Origin: Ailanthus altissimus
Lineage: Eukaryota; Streptophyta; Magnoliopsida; Sapindales; Simaroubaceae
Assembly: GCA_946807835.1 (NCBI GenBank)
Contig: OX327712.1
Span: 14,960,001 to 15,024,000, forward strand
Length of the DNA stretch: 64,000 nt
Reading direction: 5' to 3'
Shown here piece after piece: positions 11,318 through 22,500 of the stretch. The stretch's first letter is position 1. Each line of letters opens with the position of its first letter. The notes below the pieces were generated by a model. It did no database searches. It was not told the DNA's origin and saw nothing but the letters and a program-made list of their open reading frames with translations. The position numbers were made by a program, and so were the translations under genes.

Positions 11318-12203
11318 CCACTCAAGCACATATAAAGGCTTTTAAGCTATGTGTTTGAATTCTTAACTTGTTAGAGGCATAATTCAACACATGCATATAT
11401 AACTAGAGAGAATTATTGCATAGCCTGAGCGACATAGTGCACCAGGTGTATGACTAGTTTATTCTTTTGCTCTACACATGTGTTAGTAGTTACGGTAGAT
11501 ATATGACTAGTTATTCCCTTAAATACTTATTTGGTTGTAACTTTCAATCAAGCATAGAGTTTTTAATTTATTAATTTAGCAATTTTATTTTGCAGATAGA
11601 TAAGAGTTTTACAAGTTTTTCAGCTATGAAATATTTTTATTTAATATTATATTGTGGATTTAATGTATCTTAAACGAAATTTCTTTACGTTATATTATTA
11701 TGGTTAATATAATTTATTATAAGAAAAATATTTTTGTAAATAAAATATTTACTCATAGAGTTTAGTGCTCACACATAAAAGCATTGGACTATATGTTTGA
11801 ATGCCTAACCTAATAGGGGTATAGCTCAACATATGCATATACGACCAATTTGAATTATTGCACTATCTGTGTAATGTAGTGCCACCATGTGTATAACCAA
11901 CTTATTCTTTTGCTCTATCCTGTGTTTGTAGTTACACTAAATATATGATTAGTTCTTCTCTTGATTACTTGTTTAGGTGTATTTTTCAATCACGTGCATA
12001 GATTCTAATTTATTAGCTTGACAATTTTATTTTACAAACATATGAGAGTTTTACAAGTTTTCCATCTACGAAATATTTTTTGTTTAATATGACATTGTGA
12101 ATTTAATGTATCCTAAAATGAGTTTCTTTACATTATATTATTATGGTTAACATAGTTTATTATGAGAAATATATTTTTGTAAACAAAATATTAATTCACA
12201 GAG
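11318..12203. repeat. Diverged tandem duplication, ~442-bp period
   Basis: Copy 1 (about 11318-11760) and copy 2 (about 11761-12203) align end to end. GTGTTTGAAT at 11351 matches ATGTTTGAAT at 11793, and GAGTTTTACAAGTTTT at 11604 matches 12046, both 442 apart. Identity looks near 80 percent with small indels. A start of a third copy (GAGTTTAATGCTCAC) follows at 12201. No coding frame survives. It may be an old non-coding repeat or part of a degraded element. Confidence 0.85.
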
Positions 12204-13558
12204 TTTAATGCTCACTCTATTTTGTTTATATTTTTATTCCCTCCAAGTTAATGTATTTTCAATTAGACAATGTTAAATTTTATAAAGTTAACTACAGAGT
12301 GTTATAAGAATTTTTTTTTCATTTATTAGATATTTCTTATAGACATTAGGATTTATGTTTATTGATGATATTTTTATATTATTGATTTTTTTGTCATAAG
12401 TAAAATATTTTCTTTATTATATTTTTTATGAAAACTTTTAAGATGGAATAAAATTTTAATAAATTGATTTACTCAAATTAATAATGATTAGAGTTACAAC
12501 CCTTTATAATCTTTGAAGAGATTGCATTAGTCTATTTTCTATCTCTGACAGATCTTGTCCAACCCTAATTTTAATAGACATACTTAAAAAATTAAATAAA
12601 ATATTTCTATACTAAAGAGACCTATCCTAGGCATCTCATCTCATTGAGGGGATTCGATGCAACATTTTAATTACATCTTGTAAATTTAGATCTTTGTTAT
12701 CAGAGACAAACGTTTAACGGTTCAGGTTTAAAGTAGGGGTGATGTGCATAATGTATCACGGATGTTGACAATACCCATGAGTTCACAAGACATTGTTTCC
12801 ATTGATCTTGTTCCTTGAAAATTACAAATAGAAATGTTCACCATATAAACTTTTAGGTGAACCCCCCATGAGTTTTGAAAACAAATTTACGAATCAATTA
12901 AGAAAAATAGTTTATACTTTACAGCACTTGAGAATTCATCTACTTTGGGGTTGAGACCTTGTCTCCTCAGCTGGTTTTGATTCAACTTAAGTCGTAAAGG
13001 CTACATTCACAAGTAAAAATAGAAAAAGACTCATTTAAGTTTATATAATGATTCTTCATTCGGCTTAAAAACTAGTGGGCTGCTCGAAAGATGAGGGCAA
13101 TCTGGACACAGCACACACTGTTATGAGCTGCTAATACTTGAGCACACTGACATTTTGTAAATAAGGCCTTCCTGTAATTTCCTTCTCCATCATCTTGTTA
13201 GCTGCTGGTTGCTAAATGCTATAAATAAACCATTTGATTGGAGAAATAATAGCACCAAAACTTTTCACATGTATCAATGACCATTTGAGCAAAATATAGG
13301 CTTCTGCAATTCCATGCATAGATTTCAATTGGGTTTATGTCATTTCATTTACCATGGCCTGACAACAGAGCTATAGCTTTCTGATTTGTCCGGCATACCC
13401 AGATGGGAATCACCTGATTGCTACCGGAAAAATTATTGCGATGAAAATACCAACTTGATGTCATTATGTAGCAATATGCATCATTACAACGGGATATGTC
13501 CCAAGATTAATCTACTATATGAAACCCACATTTAAAAATTAAATGTGGAGGGAGGTTC
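12204..13558. other. Spacer and probable OEP37 3' UTR
   Basis: Nothing coding was recognised. The part next to 13559 is less AT-rich and is probably the 3' untranslated region of OEP37; its end cannot be fixed from sequence alone. Confidence 0.35.
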
Positions 13559-16500
13559 TCAAGCTAACACATCACTATATATATCCCACCTCTTTTTAAC
13601 ACGGAACATTAAGGCTGATGACTTGATGTCATCTTGTGGCACTTGGAGCATAATTGGACTTTCATCTTCAATGGGGCTGTCTTTGCTGTTCCACCATCTC
13701 CGACCTGAAATTTGGACATCATGACTTATGAGTTGGACATCATGACTTATGAGTCGAGGACTCATGCCAGCTTATTTTGTACACATTGCAATTAAAGCAT
13801 AATATCACATATTTACATGAACTCTTTAAGAGGCTGAGTGCAATGATGAGAAGAAAATAGATGACGAGTTCCTTTTAGTAGCAGAACTAAAAGCACTTAC
13901 CCAAAGAGATGCCCAGCCTAGTCGCACCTCTGAATCATAACCGGCTTTGAACTTGAAGTCTTTTCCATATGTGTGCTTGTATACCGCACTCCAATACTTG
14001 GAATCAAAATTGTAACAGTAGCTGCATTATAAAAATTAAAATAAAATTTTATCTGGTTGTGATTATTGAACAAAACTGGAAATTCAAGATTACATTATTT
14101 TTAAAAATTGACAATGAATATTTACAATGAAAGATCTGAAATCTCCAATGCCTTCATAGAGAAGTCTATGCATTCCAATCAAGAGTCAATTTCAGTGCAC
14201 AGCATAGCAAGTCATATTTTCAGCATTTCCATTTTCCAGAATTGAAAGGGAAGATTTCTAAATTTCAGGCCATAACGAGTAAAAATTATAGATGACAGTT
14301 ATAATGAGATACACAATTCACATCCACTCCCCATCCACATATTACATCTTAAAATAATATCTACAGAAGCAGACATGAGAATCATCTTTCCTGAATAGAT
14401 CTATACATCGTAAAATGATAAACTAAGGTGGAAATCCAAAATGAGTATGAGAGGTTGGATTGAACTATTTTGTGTTCGTACATTTATTGTATCTTTTATG
14501 TATAGTGAACTACAACAGGATATTTGTTTTCTTGTGTAAAACGTATAAAAGTTGCAAGCAGCATTATTAAGAGGTCAGATCATAAGAATATCCAAAAAAA
14601 TTCAAGTTGCTAACAGTGCCAATTACATGAAAACCCCCAAAAATTTTCTCCTGCTTTAAATTTTACTCTAAAAGTTCTGGCTGGGGAAATCTCAAGTCTC
14701 AACATGTACTGACAAGCATACATGTCAGGTGTATTCCTGTATTGACAAGGCAGTTAACATCTTTTAGTGTCCCTGTGACATAGGACAGACTAGGTTTATC
14801 AAGGAGCTATTTTTATTTTTCTTATTCTAGCGCAATTAGGCCTTATTTCAACTTACTTGACTCGTATTTCGCTACTTCAATTTGGCTTAATTTTCCTAAA
14901 GTAGTTTTCTTACTTTGATTCGGATTTGTCACTTGAGGGGAGTAGAATCTTGGCCACTATAAATAGGGCCTTTTGTTTCAGTTTTGATTTTCCTCCCCTT
15001 TCGTTTCTCTATATTGGTTCCACACCATTCCAGCATCCTAAGTGTCAAGCTCTCTCATAATGGCTATGTTAAATAGTTTGGTCTAGATTGTGATGCAACA
15101 TAAAGTAAGTCAAATGTAGATTAGATTGGTTCCTAGAAGAGCTCCTAGGCTAGTGGCAGGTCTCAAGTAATCTCTCCACTGTACGATACAACCTCATGTC
15201 CAACAAAAAATGTGCAAAAGAAAGATATGCAGGAACATTCCACAATAAGCAATCTTCTTAAGGGCTATATCACAGGGGTTCTCAATGAGCATTTTCATAT
15301 TCTAGCACAACAAAACTCATCAATCAAATACCGGACAACTGTAGTGAATCTAATATTTTTTTGGCATCACTCTATGAGCATTAATCATGATATAACCAGT
15401 AAAACATGAATCACAAAATGAAAGATTTCAATCTTAGATGGGGAGGGGAAGAGTAAGAGAGAGAGAATTTTAACGTCAACTTATCGGAGGGACTAAACCG
15501 ACGCTTGAATGCAAATGATAAGGAGTTTGAAGGAAGCAAAATGCTTGGAATAAATGACATTGCTCCATCCTGCATTTAAATAATAGAACTTTTAAACTAT
15601 TTCTTTGAGAAAAGAAAAGGAAAAGAAAAAGAATCCACTCAAATTTATAATTCTGCATATTCTGCAACCCCTTAGTGCTGAGTTTTCCAAGGAAAAGAAG
15701 CCCTGACTTAAAGTAGCTCCCATTAACAATCTTAGTAAAATCAGCATTAGTGACCATGCAAAAATACAACAGAAAAAATAAAATGCTAAGAGCAAACCAC
15801 CTTATAGCAGTATCTTAGTTTCAATTCGTCCTCCTGGTATTGAGCCATGCAGATCCCATTCAAAATCTGACCTTTAGCAACTCCACTTATTGATAATGTT
15901 CTCTTCACTTCTTCCTCTTCTCGCTCCACCAATGAAACTTCACCAAGGGGGAATTTGAAAGTTGCTTTAGGCTGCAACATAGAAAGATATTTAAGGCAAT
16001 AAAAGAGGGTAATTAACTAGTTCAGTTACATACATTGAAATGGAAATGCATATAAGGAATACAGTAACATCATGAAACTATCATCAAGAATCAGCTGTTG
16101 GAAATGATGACGTGCCATAAAAAAAAAATTTGGCAGAAAGGATCAATGTAGAAGAACAAAGATGTCATGCCATGAGTTTTCTTCAGCATTCCAACTCCAA
16201 AACCTCTACAAAGTTCCCATATGATTAAGGTTCTAGAAGCAACTTTTTCTTGAAAGCAAACAACCGAATGCTCAGAAATATATGCCAAGCTACAATACTC
16301 ACAAAACCAACATACGGGACTGGAGATGCCAATTCCAGAGTGTAGCCAGGAATGCCAAGGTCTGCAACCACTGCTACTTCTCCTTGTTGCGCCTACACAA
16401 TATATGAAATGTTAGAGAGATAGCAAAAGGCCATATATTAGCATAAATCCAATACATATTCATACATTAACAATCCGGTTATCTTTACATTCCAAAAACT

Positions 16501-17294
16501 CTCACTTTTGTGGCAATACAATAACACAGAAACAAAGATGCCAAGGGTCCAATTTCTACACCAATGTCGACAAATCTTAATAGAAAAACTTCAACATCTG
16601 CAAATCTCTTTATAAGTTAAACATGTAGAAGTTTGTCAACAGTAGACTTGAAATGTAAGAAACCTAGCACCCTTTTACCAAAAAATCCAACTTTCGACCC
16701 ATAATGCATGCATACAACATTGACAATACAAAAATTGAGCAAAAGAAACAAAAACAAATACCCATTTCTAGAAATTTAATTATTAACAAAAATAATCCAA
16801 AAAATAATTCAAAAAAACAAAATGTAAAATTTATGTAGAAACAGAGGAGAAAGGCGATACCTTGACATCATGGGCAGCTCTGAAATGCAGTTTAGGGCCA
16901 ACATCAAACGAGGACTTAACAAAAGCGTTCTGCTCTTCGAGATCATAGTGAAGAGACAAGTGTTTGGAAGTGAAAGCCAACTGGGGTTCAAGGACTTGGC
17001 CTTTGTTATTATTCTGGAACGAGACCTTGAGCTTGGCAAGGCTATCGAAGAACTTGCAAGAAATCTTGTGCAGGAAATAGAGCTGTCACTGTCAAACTCA
17101 GAAGTCACTCTGAGTGAAGGCCGCCTCTTAGGGAATGGAAAGAGTGAGCGAGGTTGCGGTTGTTGTTGTTGTGGTGGTGGCGGCGGCGGTGGTGGAGGAG
17201 GAGGATCTAGCGGTGGTGGGACCATGTAGTTGCGGATTTGCAGGGCTGGTGATGCTGGTGGTAGTGGTGGAGGTGCAGCTGATGGTTCAGCCAT
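13559..17294 (-). CDS. OEP37: Outer envelope pore protein 37, chloroplast (two frameshifts)
   Basis: Six exons: 17294-16861, 16392-16303, 15971-15801, 15569-15475, 14021-13901, 13704-13559. All splice sites are GT-AG. OEP37 is a beta-barrel, cation-selective pore of the chloroplast outer envelope. Recognised by LRVTSEFDSDSS (exon 1), FPLGEVSLVERE and SGVAKGQILNG (exon 3), MSFIPSI and AFKRRFSPSDKL (exon 4), GKDFKFKAGYDSEVRLGWASLW (exon 5) and LQVPQDDIKSS with the terminal RVKKRWDI (exon 6). The N-terminus is Pro/Gln-rich. The model is 352 codons only if one base is allowed for at 17085-17087 and one at 13652-13653. As written, the first lesion leads to a stop at 16376-16374 in exon 2, after about 150 residues. 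Identification is firm; whether the lesions are real is open. Confidence 0.9.
14815..15175 (+). other. Possible retroelement LTR fragment in OEP37 intron 4
   Basis: Within the 1.45-kb intron, the plus strand carries CTATAAATAGGGCC (about 14958-14971) followed by a pyrimidine-rich leader, as in an LTR promoter, and it is less AT-rich than its surroundings. No second LTR, ends or target-site duplication were found, so this is only a suggestion. Confidence 0.25.
17147..17215 (-). repeat. Trinucleotide-rich Pro/Gln tract in OEP37 exon 1
   Basis: A (GGN)n-like run that reads as polyproline followed by glutamines in the OEP37 frame (residues ~31-47). The plus-strand glycine-rich frames over it are shadows. 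Confidence 0.8.
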
Positions 17295-17422
17295 TTTCCC
17301 TTTCTTTTTTTTGTGTGTTATTGTTTTTGTTGAGCGGAGATTTTGGGGAAGTTTATGTGAAGAGAAGCGGTGGATGGGAATTGGAAATTGATTTTGTTTT
17401 TATTTTGGTTGTGTTTTTTGTT

Positions 17423-17430
17423 TATTTATA
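17423..17430 (-). promoter_or_regulatory. Possible TATA box of OEP37
   Basis: The minus strand reads TATAAATA about 130 bp upstream of the OEP37 start codon, a plausible distance for a plant core promoter. Support is by motif and position only. Confidence 0.4.
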
Positions 17431-17619
17431 TGCTGGTGAAGTAGACTGAACTGAAAGTTCCAATTTTCTAACAAATGGTTAATTATTTATTATTAATTTC
17501 TTGGGATTTTTATGAATTTTGAAAGGTAGAAATGGAATGGACAGTGTGGTGCCAAATGGATTTTAAAGAAAATAAAAATAAAAATAAATAAAAAGTCAAG
17601 TTAGAAATTTGGATGGAAT

Positions 17620-17693
17620 TGGCCCATGCAGGTCTCGAACCTGCGACCTTCGCGTTATTAGCACAACGCTCTAGCCAACTGAGCTAATAGGCG
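17620..17693 (-). tRNA. trnI-AAU: tRNA-Ile (anticodon AAU)
   Basis: 74 nt. The D arm (TAGCTCAGTTGG), an anticodon loop CTAATAA with anticodon AAT, a perfect T stem (GCAGG/CCTGC) and a 3' part ATGGGCC plus discriminator A are all present. Internal A and B boxes are intact. The acceptor stem has a C-C clash at the first pair (the usual 5' base is G) and one U-G pair. A T-run on the minus strand around 17595-17590 could end Pol III transcription. It may be functional or slightly degraded. Confidence 0.93.
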
Positions 17694-17699
17694 AATTTA

Positions 17700-18640
17700 C
17701 TATTTATTGTGAATAAATTATATATATAATTTTAATTATAAACCTGAAGTATTTTATACTACATTGATTGTTCAGACTTCACTTTGCAACCACTATCCAA
17801 TTTAGGAATATTTTGTTTTAAAGCAACACCCAATTAGGAAGTGGATCAAAGAAGCGTGCTGTAATACAGGTTAAGTTAGTTGTTTTTAATTGGATCCCAT
17901 CATCAATTATAATGCACTCAACTTTATTCAAATAATAGGGCTGGTGCACTCTTTGACTTATGGTCACAAATTTAAATTTTAGTAGCAATTTAAAAAAAAG
18001 TATTATAAATATTTTTTTTCTCTTATTAGAATAGTTAATCTTTCCATTATAAAGATATAGATCCAAATGTACATAAATCAAAACGTATATAAATATTAAG
18101 TGATATATAATCTTTATAAATGTATACCTTCTATAATATATAATATATGAGAGGTGTTTGAATTATAATCTCAATAAATATGTACAAGAAGTGTTAATTT
18201 AAATATGCACAAATATTAAAGTGATGTATAATTCTAATAAATATATATGTTATATAATAGATATCTAATGAAATATCAAATAACTTAACATTTTCATAAA
18301 TTTTTATTTATCCTCTCGAAATGTCACGAAAGGCTCTTTTTTTAAAGAAAAATATTTTGAAATAACCACTTTTAAAATTTTATAAATTTTTATAATAAAA
18401 AATTATTTAACAAATTTTTATTGATTAAGAAAACGATGAATGAACGAAATTATCTTTATAAATAATATAACTCAAAAAATATTTGTAGTTTAAACCACAA
18501 AAATAAATATTATTATTGTCTAAATAAATTTTAAAAAATACTCTATAGATTAAAAATAAGTAATTTTGTGTATTAATATATAAAAAATGTATGAAAATAA
18601 TGAAATCAAGATTAAAAAATAGTGAATAAACTATAATTTC
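17700..18640. other. AT-rich spacer with a loose local duplication
   Basis: Related stretches near 18088-18130 and 18206-18250 (AAATATTAAGTGATATATAA type) suggest an old local duplication. No gene seen. Confidence 0.4.
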
Positions 18641-18783
18641 TCGCACCTCGCGTGAGGAGCGGAAGGGGCCTCTCACCACTCCTCGTGCGCAGGCATTGCG
18701 CAAGTTGGGGCCTTGCGCAATGCCCCGCGCACAAGGCGCAGGGAGGGACCTCCTGCTATCCCCCGCGTGCGAAGTATGGAGCA
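18641..18783. repeat. Isolated GC-rich island with a perfect 13-bp inverted repeat
   Basis: A 143-bp block rich in CGCGC and TGCGCAA words sits abruptly in spacer that is mostly A+T. 18692-18704 (GGCATTGCGCAAG) is the exact reverse complement of 18712-18724, with a 7-base loop, so a strong hairpin can form. Short frames cross it on both strands but show no family features. Confidence 0.85.
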
Positions 18784-19546
18784 AGACCTTGTAAACCTCA
18801 ACCTTCTTCTTTGACTTTTTTTGGCCGGATTCTCTTAATTTTTCAATTAAATTGACTAAATTTTAACCTATTTTACTTTAAATTACTCATTTTAACTAAT
18901 TTCAAAATATATTTTAATCAAAATTTCAAATAAATTGTAGAAAAGAAATGCAAAAATACTTCAAAGATAAAATAATACAAAAATCAGATGTATAACTAAT
19001 AAAGTTCATAAATTTAATGTGTGACTAAATTAAAATTTTATTTTAAAAAAATAGCTATTTTTGAACATTTCTCTTTCTTAAACAAGTTCAACTTTTCATA
19101 ATTCACAAGCCTTCTAGGTGGGTTATCAAATGCATAAATAAATCTACATATTGTTAACAAACACTTCATTTGCAATTTCCCATTCCCATTTTTTTCTAAT
19201 TTTTATTTTCTTTTGAAGTCTTTTGTTCACATTTATCTGTAGGTATTTGTGTCTCCCATAAGGTTCTGTTTTTCGTTTTCTACATCAATACAACTGGAAC
19301 CAAAAAAAAAAAAAACCAAAAAGAGAAATGGGAGCCGTCTTTGCATCGTCCGCACCCAAATATAAAGCACATAAATGGAGAAAATTTTGAATCCATACCC
19401 GCTAAATTAACCATAGTGCGAAGAGATGTAAACACTGTTGAAGAACCGCCATCAACACAACTGGAATGGACACCGTTCTCCCCCACCCAAAAATACCCTT
19501 TCCGTGCTGGCAACAAGAACATCTGGACATCCATAGAATGAAAATA
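18784..19546. other. Spacer and LARP6 3' flank
   Basis: No gene seen. The part near 19546 is presumably the 3' UTR of LARP6. Confidence 0.4.
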
Positions 19547-22500
19547 TCAAGCAGTATTAACAGCAACAGGTTTCCCCCGACCCATCGCAAATCCTCGTGT
19601 TCCATCTGGCATTCGAGGCCCAGGTGGTTGCTTGCCTATGGTTGGCTGCTCATTGTTGACCATATTATTTGATGGGGGAGTCCCCACATGACGTCCACGG
19701 TTATTGTGATGGTTATTGTGGTGATTACTGTGATGGTATTGACCACGGTCACCCCGCCCATGTCCCTTGCCACGGCCTTTGTTATGCCCTTTTCTGTGTC
19801 CACCCTCTTTGTCCTTATGGTGCTCCTCTCCCTGCCCAAGCAAGGTTGTAAACTGGGACTTAACATGATAAAGCACAAATTAAAAAGTCAATGCCGTCAT
19901 GCAGATCTCAAAAGCATGTACAAGAATATGCACCTTTTTGTTATCAGAAGTTTGAAATCAAGCACATAAAGAATAAACAAAACTAGAAGTTTCAATACAA
20001 GCACGCTTTATTCCATACAACTCAAATTCTAAAGAAAGATAGGTATGAGCACAGAAATGTCATTGAATAATTCATTTATTATAACACTTTGAAAACTTCT
20101 GCATTATTCTTCCATGTACTACACACTATGAAAGAACATCACTTGACAAACAGCTCAACAAGAAGGTGTTTTTGGAAAAAAGAAATCTGTACTCATTAAT
20201 CACATCTTCACTTATTTTAGTAGTTAGTTTTCAGTACATCTTGCATTGAATACCAAATGGAGAGTAAAAAAATCATAATCTTTTCACTACTCTTGGTAAA
20301 TACTACTTTCAAAAAAAATTCCTCTCAAAGCAGACAAGAGGTTTAAATACACACGTATTCACTAAAATGAGAACAAGGCTGGCACTTACCATATGCTCAT
20401 GTGAATGGACATCATTTGGTTGGGAAGGATCATCCAACTGTTTCTCATTTGAATGCTGCTCGGATGTGGAGGTATCTTCTTCCTCATATTGCCACTCCCC
20501 CTCATGCCCCTTTTTACCTTCAGCTTGAGCAGTTTTTGACTAAGCAGGGAAGAAATACAAACAAATAGAGAGAGAGGAGGGATTCATCAACCAATTTAGC
20601 TCCAAAAATCAACTTAAAAAAAAAAGAGAGATAACGGGGGCAGGGATCAGGAAGAAGGAGAAAAATCATTCAATCAGTTAAAGAGAATGATGCACTAGTC
20701 TAGCTCCACAAATCAACCTAAACTTTTAGCAAAATTGTGATTTAAAATTAAAAAAAATAAAACTGCGGCATTCTGCTTGGAGATCACAACCATCTCTGCC
20801 ATCCAAAATTCATGTTAGTACTAATATTGCATCAATTGTCAACAGACATTGTGTTCATGAGTGGGTGTCAAGTGTAAAAACAGATATTTTTTCAACCTAA
20901 AAATCTGTCAACAGGTCACCTGCCATGGCTTAAGATTAATCCAGGTTACACATTGAATACACATCTCATGACTCTATACACAACAGACATCTAAATCCTC
21001 CAGTGTATATTATTTATGTTCCACTAGCTTAATGTAGATTTAATTCAGTCATCTGTCAGCATTAATTATCATTAAGATTGTGTCGACAAAAATTAGAAGA
21101 TCAAAGAAGAAAAGTTATATCTTAGGCACGTACCCCACGTCTAAGCATTAGACGGACCCTAAGGCCACTCCTCCAATTCCCCTCATCGTTTAGCTCTGCA
21201 ATCTGCCAAGGATGAAAGGGAAAGAAAGGTTACCTTTCATTGGCCAGGTGAGAAAGTTATAAAAGAAGAAAAAAGAAAACCAATCTTATCATAAAAACTA
21301 ATTCACTTACTGCTTTCTCAGCCAGCTCAACAGATTCGTATTCCACAAATGCATGCAACTATAAATGAAACAAAGATTTCAACTATTAGATTTCTGTATC
21401 TAATACCATTTCTGTTTATCTCAAACAATGTGATAAGTAACTTTCATGGGTATGCTATCAGATAATCTGATGTCTAATAAATATTCACAGTTAATTTGTA
21501 GAACTCAATACTGCTTTAGATTAATTGAAGGAGCACAAGCATCGTCATCATAAAAAGGCCAGTTAAAGATGTTAGGATGATAACATGTAAGTGCATAGTG
21601 CGAGGTCACTGAGCCCATGGATGAATGTAGTGCTGTATCAGGCACTCATGCACTAACAAATCCACAGATCAAACATTAATCAGCATAATAGTAAAAGAGA
21701 GAAAAGAATCCTCCATGGCATGACAAGATCAATACCTTGTTCATCATGAAAAAGAAATAGAAATTAATTCAAGTCACAGATGCACTGAAAAAGATACCAT
21801 ACACCATATCATGCACCATACAGAAGCAGAAGATACATACTGTAGACAATCCTCAGGTCTAAGTCAAATCATCTTTCAATTCCCATTAAAAATATTGATC
21901 ACGAAAGACATCAAACCCATAGTCAATCATTACCTAAATACAGAAAATGGCCAAAGCAATATGATATTGATGCAACTGAAACATAATTAAGAGCTACTTG
22001 ATGTGTATGCATATGCTATATACCTTGTTACTGTAAAGCACACCATCAGCTTTTCCTGATCTAGAAGCTGAAGAAGCTCCTCCACCAGAAGGTTGAGGCA
22101 GACATGTACGAATAGTCTTTACACTGTTTGCATAACAATCCAACAGAATCAAACATCCAGAATCAGGACATACATTATACAAAGCTACAACAGAACTAGT
22201 ATAAGAAGTAACACAGTAGTAAGCACAAATTAACTTGTTACCTCCCAACAGCAGAGAAAATCTTCATAAGGTTTTGGTGGCAATGATCCTCAGGTAAATT
22301 TTCAGCAACAACGATGCGACACTACAGATCATGAAAAGAAAATGTGAAGCAAAATAACATCAGCTATTAGGCCACTTCAAAACTTTATTCACTAATAGCT
22401 TATATGAACATCACAATCTATAGGAAACATAAACATAATAAAAGATGATATACAAGTTTTCCAACATTCAGAAACATTGCTCAGCTTGGAGGAGCAAAGA

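Noticed and set aside
15212..15409. Plus-strand frame in OEP37 intron 4
   Set aside because: Short, no recognisable motif, inside a well-supported intron on the other strand.
17135..17449. Glycine/valine-rich frames on the plus strand
   Set aside because: Shadow of the GGN-rich Pro/Gln tract of OEP37 exon 1 and its leader on the opposite strand.
19280..19541. Open frames of 66-84 codons just beyond LARP6
   Set aside because: Downstream of the LARP6 stop, no family features, probably 3' UTR.
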